The notes under the pieces were generated by a model that ran no database searches, was not told where the DNA came from, and was given only the letters and a program-made list of their open reading frames with translations. A stretch of DNA of 6,921 nt. Source: Fidelibacterota bacterium. GTDB taxonomy: Bacteria; Fidelibacterota; UBA2242. The position numbers and the translations under genes were made by a program. The stretch is from contig JAUSPJ010000073.1 in the NCBI GenBank assembly GCA_030655795.1, positions 1 through 6,921 of the forward strand, given 5' to 3'. Shown here one piece after another: positions 1-6,346 of this stretch. How positions within the stretch are numbered: the first letter of the stretch is position 1; each line of letters begins with the position of its first letter.

Positions 1-466
1 CCAGATAACAGCAACTCAAAGTCCGGTGACTGGAACAAGCAATGTATCCGTAAGCGCAAATCTCACCGGACTTGCGGATAATACCCAGTACCATTACCGC
101 GTCGTTGCAACTAATAGTAAAGGGACAACGAATGGTTCAGATCAAGCATTTACTACACCGCAAGCAGGGAGCGCTCCCACCGCAACAACATCTGCCGCAA
201 GTAACGTCAGCAAAAACTCCGCTACTCTCAACGGCACAGTCAATCCCAATAGCCTCAGTACTACCGTTATCTTTCAATATGGCCTGACAACGAGCTATGG
301 AAACCAGATAACAGCAACTCAAAGTCCGGTGACTGGAACAAGCAATGTATCCGTAAGCGCAAATCTCACCGGACTTGCGGATAATACCCAGTACCATTAC
401 CGTGTCGTGGCTACTAATAGTAAAGGTACAACAAATGGTTCTGATCAAACATTTACTACTCTAGTC
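1..466 (+). repeat. Tandem 303-bp coding repeats (Fn3-like units)
   Basis: Two in-frame copies sit 303 bp (101 codons) apart: a partial one at 1-156 and its match at 304-459. Positions 1-99 and 304-402 are identical. The next 57 bp differ at seven sites (100, 106, 109, 124, 130, 139, 146 in the first copy). Six of these fall in third codon positions and are silent; the seventh changes Ala to Thr. The array begins beyond the left edge, so the copy number is unknown. It looks like a recent duplication or gene conversion within an extracellular domain array. Confidence 0.9.
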
Positions 467-1780
467 AGCTACCCATCGACATACACATTAAATACCGGTA
501 TTAGTTTTCCAAATCGTGATAAAGCGGCCGATTATAAATCTACCGACTACAGAATTGTTGGTTTGCCCGGGGCTAGCAATCTTTTGGCATATGCAATACT
601 TTCAGGTAATCAGGATGAAGATTGGAAGGTCTACTGGGATAATGGCGCAGTCAGTGATTATCTCGTTGAATATGATGGCAGTTCAAAATTCAAATTTAGT
701 GTAGGCAGGGCATTCTGGCTCATTAACAAAGGCTCTTTTAGCGTAAATACATCTGTTCCAACTGCATCATTGAATAACTCCTATGAAGTTGAGATTCCTC
801 TTCATACTGGATGGAACCTCATTACCAATCCACTGCTGTCATCTATCTCATGGTCGGTAATTAAGAACGCTAATAGTATTTCAGAACCTATCTGGAGTTA
901 TAGTGGGAATTTTTACCAGGCTGTCAGCTTTGACCCTTATAAAGGGCACTATTACTTTAATTCTACAAACCTGACAAAGCTAAAAGTCCACTACCAAAGC
1001 GGAACTTTGGGCAAGTCTGTGTTTGAGAATAATGACTCAAATGGATGGCGGGTTAATATCACCCTTACTTCTGGAGATTTCATTGATAAATCTACATGGT
1101 TTGGAATTTCAAACGATGCTAAAACACAGCAAGATCAATTTGATTACCACAAACCTCGCGGAATTGGAATGATTCCTGTTGTTGTCTTTAATCGTCCTGA
1201 TTGGGACATGGAATACAGTGCGTTCGCAACGGATATTCGTCCTGATTTGGAGACAAATGAGTTGTGGGATTTTGAGGTGGATATCTTACATAATAAGACT
1301 ACGAATCTATCTTTTGAAGGGATTGATAAGATACCTTCAGATTTTGATATATTTCTTATTGATAAGAAAAACTTCAGCCTTGTGAATCTTAGAAATAGTG
1401 CATCCTACAGATTTGCGCCGAAGTCTTCTAAAATGAATTTCACAGTTGCTGTAGGTTATCCTGAAGAAATACAAGAATATCTGGATTCACTGATACCTGA
1501 AAATTTCTGCTTAGGCGGTAATTACCCGAATCCGTTTAACTCTTCCACTACAATTCCAATTGATATACCGAAGGAAATGAGTATAGCCGTTGAAATTTAT
1601 AACATGTTAGGGCAGAAAGTGCAGACGCTTCACAATGGACCCATTACTCCCGGAAAAAATATATTTACCTGGTATGGACGAGATAATAGTTGTAATTCTG
1701 TCTCTACTGGCATCTATTTTATTAGAGTATCCACAGACACAGGAATAAATTCAATCGGTAAAATGGTTTTTATAAAATAA
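2..1780 (+). CDS. Secreted Fn3-repeat protein with Por/T9SS C-terminal sorting domain (5' partial)
   Basis: The open frame runs in from the left edge with no start in view. The GTG at 26 lies inside a repeat and is not the real start, so 592 residues are visible. Order of parts: the end of one fibronectin-III-like repeat; one complete repeat of about 101 residues (core SATLNGTVNP...FQYGLTTSYG...LTGLADNTQYHYRVVATN, about 164-466); a middle region of about 340 residues with segments resembling other FCB exported proteins (YRIVGLPG, WDNGAVSDYLVEYDGSS, GRAFWLI, GWNLITNPL); and a C-terminal module of about 85 residues starting at NYPNPFN (1520-1540) and continuing VEIYNMLGQKVQTL, TGIYFIRV, MVFIK. 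That module is the type A signal recognised by the type IX secretion system. The protein is therefore probably exported through the outer membrane and released or anchored at the surface. No catalytic domain is visible, and an adhesive or structural role is inference only. No clear intrinsic terminator follows the stop. Confidence 0.88.
   Translation, partial: QITATQSPVTGTSNVSVSANLTGLADNTQYHYRVVATNSKGTTNGSDQAFTTPQAGSAPTATTSAASNVSKNSATLNGTVNPNSLSTTVIFQYGLTTSYGNQITATQSPVTGTSNVSVSANLTGLADNTQYHYRVVATNSKGTTNGSDQTFTTLVSYPSTYTLNTGISFPNRDKAADYKSTDYRIVGLPGASNLLAYAILSGNQDEDWKVYWDNGAVSDYLVEYDGSSKFKFSVGRAFWLINKGSFSVNTSVPTASLNNSYEVEIPLHTGWNLITNPLLSSISWSVIKNANSISEPIWSYSGNFYQAVSFDPYKGHYYFNSTNLTKLKVHYQSGTLGKSVFENNDSNGWRVNITLTSGDFIDKSTWFGISNDAKTQQDQFDYHKPRGIGMIPVVVFNRPDWDMEYSAFATDIRPDLETNELWDFEVDILHNKTTNLSFEGIDKIPSDFDIFLIDKKNFSLVNLRNSASYRFAPKSSKMNFTVAVGYPEEIQEYLDSLIPENFCLGGNYPNPFNSSTTIPIDIPKEMSIAVEIYNMLGQKVQTLHNGPITPGKNIFTWYGRDNSCNSVSTGIYFIRVSTDTGINSIGKMVFIK
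1499..1777 (+). other. T9SS type A C-terminal sorting domain within the secreted protein
   Basis: This is the terminal module of the repeat protein. It begins just before the NYPNPFN signature and ends at MVFIK, next to the stop codon. The pattern is typical: NYPNPFN, then a STTI-like strand, a VEIYNMLGQKVQTL strand pair, a glycine-rich turn with WYGRD, and TGIYFIRV. In known systems this domain directs passage through the outer-membrane translocon and is often cleaved. No T9SS machinery genes are in the window, so secretion is inferred from the signal alone. Confidence 0.88.
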
Positions 1781-2013
1781 AAACAATTTTGAGCGTTGGA
1801 TAGTGTAAGCTGAAAATCACTGGGAATCCTTTGGAGAATTCTGTGAGCGAGCAGGCAAATTCTGGGGTTAGTTTCATTTAAGAAAAGCAACTAGTGATTT
1901 TGATCCTACATACTAGATGCAGGATAGGCATTTATGAAATTAAGCCATTTTATAATAAAAGACATTCAGGAATCGCCATCACAGTGACCAAAGCAAAGGC
2001 TTCCAGAGCGCAG

Positions 2014-2031
2014 AAATTCAACTTTGAATTT
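2014..2031. repeat. 18-bp palindrome AAATTCAA-CT-TTGAATTT
   Basis: Two perfect 8-bp arms flank a 2-bp centre inside the gene-free stretch. As RNA it would form a 7-bp AT-rich stem with a tetraloop. It has no T-run, and no promoter or gene start lies close by, so neither a terminator nor an operator role can be supported. Chance in AT-rich DNA remains possible. Confidence 0.45.
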
Positions 2032-2139
2032 GCTTATAATTAGGCTAAAGGGTGAACAAAAAGGGTATACGGATGCCATTAATTGAAAACAGCAGATGAG
2101 AGCACAATCTAAAATTGACAACCCTCTTTAAACAAAATA

Positions 2140-2155
2140 ACCGGATTATTCCGGT
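2140..2155 (-). terminator. Probable intrinsic terminator of the tRNA-Gly transcript
   Basis: Read on the - strand, a 6-bp stem (ACCGGA/TCCGGT, loop ATAA) is followed by the T-rich tail TATTTTGTTT. It lies about 38 nt beyond the 3' end of the tRNA, in the right orientation to end its transcript. The stem is short, so efficiency is uncertain. Read on the + strand, the sequence after the stem is not T-rich, so it is unlikely to stop transcription coming from the secreted protein gene. Confidence 0.5.
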
Positions 2156-2193
2156 CATTAAAGTTACTTTTAGTGTCTGTTCTCTGTCGATTG

Positions 2194-2264
2194 AGCGGGT
2201 GAAGGGAATCGAACCCTCGTATCAAGCTTGGGAAGCTTGTGTTCTGCCATTGAACTACACCCGC
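2194..2264 (-). tRNA. tRNA-Gly, anticodon CCC
   Basis: The 71-nt cloverleaf folds completely. The acceptor stem GCGGGTG/CACCCGC has seven perfect pairs. The D arm is GTTC-AATGGCA-GAAC, the anticodon arm CAAGC-TTCCCAA-GCTTG, the variable loop four bases, and the T arm GAGGG-TTCGATT-CCCTT with one G-T pair. The anticodon is CCC (genomic 2230-2232, read on the - strand), decoding GGG. The discriminator base is U, as in bacterial glycine tRNAs, and the body closely resembles E. coli glyU. The next bases are CAA rather than CCA, so the 3' CCA must be added by the CCA-adding enzyme. The gene stands alone, convergent with the secreted protein gene and divergent from nrdJ. Confidence 0.96.
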
Positions 2265-2398
2265 ATTTTAAAGAGCGCAATTAATTTAATAGTATCAAAC
2301 TTATTTCAAAATTATTTTAAGTGTTTTTGGGGGTTGTTTTTTGGTTCCCGACGGTAAAATTTCCAGGTGAATTTATGAATATTTTATTAATCGTGTAT

Positions 2399-2414
2399 TA
2401 ACAAGAATTTGTGG
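2399..2414. promoter_or_regulatory. Second, weaker NrdR-box-like site
   Basis: TAACAAGAATTTGTGG keeps the core of an NrdR box (C4-A-A on the left, T-T-G-T on the right; about 10 of 16 positions match the consensus as I recall it, aCaCwAtATaTwGtgt). Its centre at 2406.5 lies exactly 32 bp, about three helical turns, upstream of the centre of the better box. That is the spacing expected for paired NrdR boxes. Taken alone the match would be unconvincing; the spacing is what supports it. Confidence 0.5.
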
Positions 2415-2430
2415 TAAAGCTCGTCGATAA

Positions 2431-2446
2431 ACACAAAATCTTGTGT
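2431..2446. promoter_or_regulatory. NrdR box (operator of nrdJ)
   Basis: ACACAAAATCTTGTGT is a 16-bp palindrome with perfect arms ACACAA/TTGTGT. The symmetry extends to 8 bp per arm over 2429-2448. It fits the known NrdR operator pattern and ends 6 bp before the -35 hexamer of the nrdJ promoter. NrdR is the widespread ATP-cone repressor of ribonucleotide reductase genes, which senses the adenine nucleotide/dATP state. Repression of nrdJ by NrdR is inferred from site and position. The nrdR gene itself is not in the window. Confidence 0.78.
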
Positions 2447-2452
2447 TTTGCC

Positions 2453-2481
2453 TTGACATATTTCATACATAGTTTTATATT
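2453..2481 (+). promoter_or_regulatory. Sigma-70-type promoter of nrdJ
   Basis: TTGACA (2453-2458) and TATATT (2476-2481) are separated by exactly 17 bp. The first matches the -35 consensus perfectly and the second matches TATAAT at five of six positions. Transcription would start near 2488, giving a leader of about 60 nt. The hexamers are of the general bacterial type, not the TAnnTTTG type used by Bacteroidetes. The adjacent NrdR-type boxes lie upstream of the -35, so repression would act by blocking polymerase entry or by looping. Confidence 0.82.
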
Positions 2482-2535
2482 CTCAGTAACGATTTAATGC
2501 TTACCTTTTGGTAGCCTCAAGACAAAAAGTTTTTT

Positions 2536-2541
2536 AAGGAG
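2536..2541 (+). promoter_or_regulatory. Shine-Dalgarno site that fixes the GTG start of nrdJ
   Basis: AAGGAG lies 8 nt before the GTG at 2550. The nearest in-frame ATG is about 24 codons further in and has no comparable site, so GTG is taken as the start. The short leader before it contains only a small hairpin (TACC-TTTT-GGTA, 2502-2513) and no room for a cobalamin riboswitch. Confidence 0.85.
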
Positions 2542-2549
2542 TTTTTTTA

Positions 2550-4967
2550 GTGTCTGAACCCATTGCCATTAATTTCGAAACCCAAAAACGGGACACGCGG
2601 GAAGACATTACTCAGGCGAGTATGCCCGTACCACCGGTTAAAATAGAGCAGAAAACCGAAACTGTTTTCTCCGAAAACGCTCTGGAGGTACTTAAACGCC
2701 GGTATCTCTTGCGGGATAAATCCGGAAAAACCATCGAAACGCCCGATGAGCTGCTGCAGCGTATTGCAAACGCCATTGCGGAACCGGATTCCAATTTTAC
2801 CAGCAAAGCCAATGTGCAAAAAACCGCCGAAAAATTTTACGCCATGCTGTGTAATAAGGACTTCCTCCCTAATTCACCAACAATTATGAACGCCGGGCGC
2901 GAACTCGGTCAGTTATCGGCCTGTTTTGTACTGCCCGTTGACGACTCGATGGAATCAATTTTCCAGACCCTGAAAGATACGGCATTGATTCATAAAAGCG
3001 GCGGCGGTACCGGGTTTTCTTTCAGCCGGATTCGACCCAAGAAAAGTATCGTTAAATCCACCAGCGGTGTCGCCAGCGGACCGGTTTCATTTATGAAAGT
3101 CTACAATGCGTCAACAGAAGCGGTAAAACAGGGTGGAACACGCCGGGGCGCCAATATGGGAATCCTGCGCATCGATCACCCGGATATTCTGGAGTTCATC
3201 GACTGCAAAAAAAATAACGCTGATTTGACTAATTTTAATATTTCGGTAGCCGTTACCGATGATTTTATGGAAAAAGTCCGCAAACGGGAGCAGTACGAGT
3301 TGATTAATCCCGTCGATGGCAGCGTCACCGGTACGTTAAATGCGTCCGATGTTTTTAAACTCATTGCCCGTAATGCCTGGGCAAATGGTGATCCGGGTGT
3401 CATATTTATCGACAAAATCAATAAAATGAATCCTACCCCCAGGTTAGGTGATATCGAAGCGACAAATCCCTGTGGTGAACAGCCGCTTCTACCGAACGAA
3501 GCATGCAACCTTGGATCTGTCAATCTCGCAAATTTCGTTCAGGCGGGAAAAATTGATTACAAACGGATGCAGGAGACCATTGATACATCGATTCATTTTC
3601 TCGACAACGTCATTGAAGCGAATCGTTATCCTTTGAAAAAAATTGACACAATGGTTAAAAAGAGTCGCAAAATCGGTCTCGGCGTAATGGGATTCGCAGA
3701 CGTACTATTCAAACTGAAAATACCGTATAATTCGGAAGAAGCGCTGCAGTTGGCCGATGAAATGATGAGTCATGTATATAAAACCGCTCGTGAAGCTAGT
3801 GTCCGGTTAGGCGAAGCCCGGGGCACCTTTCCAGCCTGGAATGAAAGCATCTATTTCCCCGATGGTCCAAAGTTGCGCAACTCAACATTTACAACAATTG
3901 CACCAACCGGTACCATCTCCATGCTGGCAGACTGCAGCAGTGGTATTGAACCGATCTTTTCACTGGTATTCACGAAACGAGTCATGGACGGCACGGATCT
4001 GCTGTATGCAAATCCCTATTTTGAAAATGCCTGTAAAGAAGCCGATATATACTCGAAAGAATTAATGAAAAAGGTCGCTGAGAAGGGTTCTATCCAGCAT
4101 ATTGATGAAATTCCTGAAGTCATTAAAAATATATTTGTTACTGCCCATGATATCACCCCGGAATGGCATGTTCGCATGCAGGCTGCTTTTCAAAAATGGA
4201 CCGACGCAGCGGTTTCAAAGACCTGCAACTTCCCGAAAACCGCAGCCGTTCAGGAAGTGATGGATGCTTACTGGCTGGCTTACGAAGCCGGTTGCAAGGG
4301 AATTACCATATATCGCGACGGGAGTCGTGATGAACAGGTTCTTTATATCGGGGACAAATCCGGACAAAAAGCAGCCCCGGAAACAGGCCTGACCCAACAG
4401 CCTTTATATGAAACTAACCGAATTCATCCTCGGATCCGTCCACAGGATACCAGAGGTACTACCAAACGGGTCCGGACCGGGCTTGGAACACTGTACGTAA
4501 CTATTAATGAAGACGAAACCGGGCTCTGCGAAGTTTTTACAAACATCGGCAAAGCCGGTAGTCAGGCACAGGTGGAATCGGAAGCAATCAGTCGCCTCAT
4601 ATCACTTGCGCTTCGCTCCGGAATCGATACCCGGGATGTCATTAAACAGCTAAAAGGAATCGGCGGGCCCAGTCCTATCTGGGAAAACGGAACCCAAATA
4701 CTATCTACTCCCGATGCGATCGCGAAGGCTCTGGAATGGTATCTTGAGGAACGCGAAGGTAAGAAAAAAGGCACACCATCACATCCCCAGTTCCTGTTCA
4801 ATGATGCTGTTCCGGAACAGGCTGTTCAGAAAGTATCGGCAGCCCAGGGTAAAACTATTCAGGCAGACAATAAGAAATCCATTACCACCTGCCCGGATTG
4901 TGGCGCTACAGTATATCACGAAAGCGGTTGCGTCACCTGCACGTCCTGCGGGTTTTCAAAATGTTAG
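2550..4967 (+). CDS. nrdJ: Adenosylcobalamin-dependent class II ribonucleotide reductase
   Basis: This 805-residue enzyme reduces ribonucleotides to deoxyribonucleotides in the cytoplasm, using coenzyme B12 to generate a thiyl radical. After a short N-terminal extension comes the RNR N-terminal fold (about 40-125), then the ten-stranded barrel. The redox pair is Cys125 (LSACF) and Cys319 (NEACNLGS). The radical-site motif NPCGE lies at 306-310 with Cys308, and Cys319 follows it by 11 residues, as in Thermotoga maritima NrdJ. Other motifs are SGGGTGFSFSRIRP (150-163), QGGTRRGANMG (194-204) and the phosphate-binding APTGTIS (451-457). A linker leads to a TSCPD domain (about 640-735) and a C-terminal cysteine cluster (Cys781, 784, 794, 797, 800, 805), a zinc-ribbon-like tail also seen in long NrdJ proteins. 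There is no N-terminal ATP-cone, so dATP control may fall mainly on transcription. The gene is monocistronic, with its own promoter, NrdR-type boxes and terminator. Confidence 0.97.
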   Translation: MSEPIAINFETQKRDTREDITQASMPVPPVKIEQKTETVFSENALEVLKRRYLLRDKSGKTIETPDELLQRIANAIAEPDSNFTSKANVQKTAEKFYAMLCNKDFLPNSPTIMNAGRELGQLSACFVLPVDDSMESIFQTLKDTALIHKSGGGTGFSFSRIRPKKSIVKSTSGVASGPVSFMKVYNASTEAVKQGGTRRGANMGILRIDHPDILEFIDCKKNNADLTNFNISVAVTDDFMEKVRKREQYELINPVDGSVTGTLNASDVFKLIARNAWANGDPGVIFIDKINKMNPTPRLGDIEATNPCGEQPLLPNEACNLGSVNLANFVQAGKIDYKRMQETIDTSIHFLDNVIEANRYPLKKIDTMVKKSRKIGLGVMGFADVLFKLKIPYNSEEALQLADEMMSHVYKTAREASVRLGEARGTFPAWNESIYFPDGPKLRNSTFTTIAPTGTISMLADCSSGIEPIFSLVFTKRVMDGTDLLYANPYFENACKEADIYSKELMKKVAEKGSIQHIDEIPEVIKNIFVTAHDITPEWHVRMQAAFQKWTDAAVSKTCNFPKTAAVQEVMDAYWLAYEAGCKGITIYRDGSRDEQVLYIGDKSGQKAAPETGLTQQPLYETNRIHPRIRPQDTRGTTKRVRTGLGTLYVTINEDETGLCEVFTNIGKAGSQAQVESEAISRLISLALRSGIDTRDVIKQLKGIGGPSPIWENGTQILSTPDAIAKALEWYLEEREGKKKGTPSHPQFLFNDAVPEQAVQKVSAAQGKTIQADNKKSITTCPDCGATVYHESGCVTCTSCGFSKC

Positions 4968-4990
4968 CAAAGCATACATCATAACATAAA

Positions 4991-5017
4991 AAAAGGGGCT
5001 TTTCACAAGCCCCTTTT
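4991..5017. terminator. Bidirectional intrinsic terminator between nrdJ and frr
   Basis: A perfect 11-bp stem AAAAGGGGCTT/AAGCCCCTTTT encloses a 5-nt loop. On the + strand it is followed by CAATTTTT and ends nrdJ transcripts 24 nt after the stop. On the - strand the GC stem is followed by seven T residues and ends the tsf-pyrH-frr operon. The A and T tracts on both sides allow it to serve both convergent units. Confidence 0.92.
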
Positions 5018-5040
5018 CAATTTTTCCAGTTCAAATATTT

Positions 5041-5598
5041 CTATTCATCCAGAATATCTTTTTCCTTTTTCTTGAACAGATCGTCAATTTCCTGGATAAA
5101 TTTATCCGTCAATTTCTGTACACTTTCCAGACCATCATGGCTTTGATCTTCCGAGATTTCATGCTCTTTTTCCAATTCTTTAATCATATCATTGGCGTCA
5201 CGACGAACATTTCGGACCGCAACCTTGCCTTCTTCGGCAATTTTATGGGCAACCTTGACCAATTCCCGGCGACGTTCTTCAGTTAAGGACGGAATAGGTA
5301 AACGCAACAGATTACCATCAGCCTGGGGATTAAGCCCCAAATCAGCCGCTTTGATCGCTTTATCAACAGCAGCCACGGCATGTTTATCAAACACCTGAAC
5401 AACCAGCAGCCGGGGATCCGGGGCTGCCACATTGGCAATCTGTTTCAAAGAAATTAATGATCCGTAATAATCCACTTTTACTGAATCCAGAATCGCCGGA
5501 TTTGCCCGGCCTGTACGGATAGCCGCAAGGTCCTGATGAGCTGAATCGACACTTTTCTGCATACGGTTTTCGGTGTCTTTCAAGACATCATTAATCAT
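5041..5598 (-). CDS. frr: Ribosome recycling factor
   Basis: The protein has 185 residues, the usual length of the family. With EF-G it splits the post-termination ribosome into subunits. Conserved blocks run in the expected order: RTGRANPAILD (28-38) at the end of the first helix of domain I; domain II with VDYYGS (42-47) and GLNPQADGNLLRLPIP (88-103); LTEERRREL (105-113); RNVRRDAND (129-137), which includes the key ribosome-contacting Arg132; and the terminal coiled helix QKLTDKFIQEIDDLFKKKEK. The ATG at 5598 is preceded by GGAGG at a 5-nt spacing. Its first 8 nt (ATGATTAA) overlap the end of pyrH, so the two are probably translationally coupled. It is the last gene of its operon. Confidence 0.98.
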   Translation of the reverse strand: MINDVLKDTENRMQKSVDSAHQDLAAIRTGRANPAILDSVKVDYYGSLISLKQIANVAAPDPRLLVVQVFDKHAVAAVDKAIKAADLGLNPQADGNLLRLPIPSLTEERRRELVKVAHKIAEEGKVAVRNVRRDANDMIKELEKEHEISEDQSHDGLESVQKLTDKFIQEIDDLFKKKEKDILDE

Positions 5599-6319
5599 GA
5601 TCGCCTCCGGAAATGAGTGTACCTATGTCTTCACCTGTCAGTAGCCGGCGAAGATTATCTTTCACGTTCATATTATAAACAAGGATGGGAAGTTTATTAT
5701 CCTGACAAAGCGTAATTGCGGTCAGGTCCATGACCTTTAGCTGTTTCTCAATTGCGGTTTGATAGTCGAGTATTTTATATAATATTGCATCCGGATGCTT
5801 TACCGGATCTTTATCGTAAACACCATCAACCTTCGTCGCTTTAATAATGGCATCGGCGTGAATTTCTACAGATCTTAACGCCGCACCGGTATCTGTGCTG
5901 AAGAATGGACGTCCCGTACCGGCGCTGAAAATCACAATATGACCATTTTTCAGATATTCTTCGGCTTTCCGGATAACCATCGGTTCAGCGACATCGATCA
6001 TCTGAATGGCTGACATGACAGTGACTTTCATCCCTCTCGATTCCAGGGCATCCTGGACCGCCAGAGCATTGATGACAGTGGCCAGCATTCCCATGTAGTC
6101 CGCTTTCACCCGGTCCATTCCGCGTTCACTGGCTGCCAACCCACGGAATATGTTGCCACCACCGATGACAATACCCAGTTCAATTCCCAGTTCTTTGGCG
6201 GATTGAATTTCCGTACAAACATCGTCAAGAACCGCCGGATTAATGCCGAAACCTTTATCGCCGGCAAGCGCCTCCCCTGAAAACTTCAGTAGCACACGCT
6301 GGTATTTCGCTTTAGACAT
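5591..6319 (-). CDS. pyrH: Uridylate kinase (UMP kinase)
   Basis: This 242-residue member of the amino-acid-kinase family phosphorylates UMP to UDP with ATP, the step feeding UTP, CTP and pyrimidine deoxynucleotide synthesis. It is normally a GTP-activated, UTP-inhibited cytoplasmic hexamer. Visible motifs are LLKFSGEALAG (10-20) with Lys12 in the phosphate loop, GGGNIFRG (53-60), MDRVKADYMGMLAT (68-81) with Asp74 at the UMP site, AGTGRPFFSTDTGAALR (133-149) and KVDGVYDKDP (163-172). It lies 27 nt after tsf and overlaps frr by 8 nt. The start ATG at 6319 has no Shine-Dalgarno site; the preceding bases are the AT-rich GATAAATAATA. This contrasts with frr and nrdJ. The N-terminus aligns with the usual family start, so the start call is still reasonable. 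Confidence 0.98.
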   Translation of the reverse strand: MSKAKYQRVLLKFSGEALAGDKGFGINPAVLDDVCTEIQSAKELGIELGIVIGGGNIFRGLAASERGMDRVKADYMGMLATVINALAVQDALESRGMKVTVMSAIQMIDVAEPMVIRKAEEYLKNGHIVIFSAGTGRPFFSTDTGAALRSVEIHADAIIKATKVDGVYDKDPVKHPDAILYKILDYQTAIEKQLKVMDLTAITLCQDNKLPILVYNMNVKDNLRRLLTGEDIGTLISGGDHD

Positions 6320-6346
6320 TATTATTTATCTGGCTTTGAACAGTGT

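Larger units (their letters stand above)
1781..2193. other. Intergenic stretch without a recognisable gene
   Basis: Roughly 410 AT-rich bases separate the secreted protein gene from the convergent tRNA-Gly. Only very short open frames occur, such as a 17-codon frame from the ATG at 1934, and none has a supporting ribosome-binding site or a recognisable product. Visible structure is an imperfect hairpin at 1835-1863 (AGAATTCTG against CAG+AATTCT with a GCA bulge), an imperfect hairpin at 1903-1925 (ATCCTACAT/ATGCAGGAT, loop ACTAG, one mismatch) and a palindrome at 2014-2031. None carries the T-run of an intrinsic terminator. I recognise no insertion sequence end or gene remnant. Confidence 0.6.

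Noticed and set aside
26..28. GTG at 26 as the start of the secreted protein gene
   Set aside because: It lies inside a repeat unit, and the frame stays open to the left edge with repeat-matching residues (QITATQSP), so the gene begins outside the window.
137..448. 103-codon open frame on the - strand
   Set aside because: It is antisense to the Fn3 repeats, with a cysteine-rich composition that mirrors the coding strand. There is no start signal or family resemblance.
2115..2143. TTGACA at 2115 as a + strand promoter
   Set aside because: At 17-bp spacing there is no acceptable -10 (TAACCG), and the nearest + strand gene already has a far better promoter of its own.
2307..2314. TAATTTTG on the - strand as a Bacteroidetes-type -7 element for the tRNA
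   Set aside because: It matches TAnnTTTG and lies about 40 nt upstream of the tRNA, but no TTG -33 element accompanies it and the nrdJ promoter is of the ordinary sigma-70 type. AT-rich sequence makes a chance match likely.
2115..2357. 80-codon open frame on the + strand across the tRNA
   Set aside because: It runs antisense through the complete tRNA-Gly gene, has no ribosome-binding site, and its peptide reflects tRNA sequence (the familiar spurious GIEPSYQAWEACVLPLNYTR type).
2482..2549. Cobalamin riboswitch in the nrdJ leader
   Set aside because: The leader is only about 60 nt with one 4-bp hairpin. It is far too short for a cobalamin aptamer and lacks a B12-box-like sequence.
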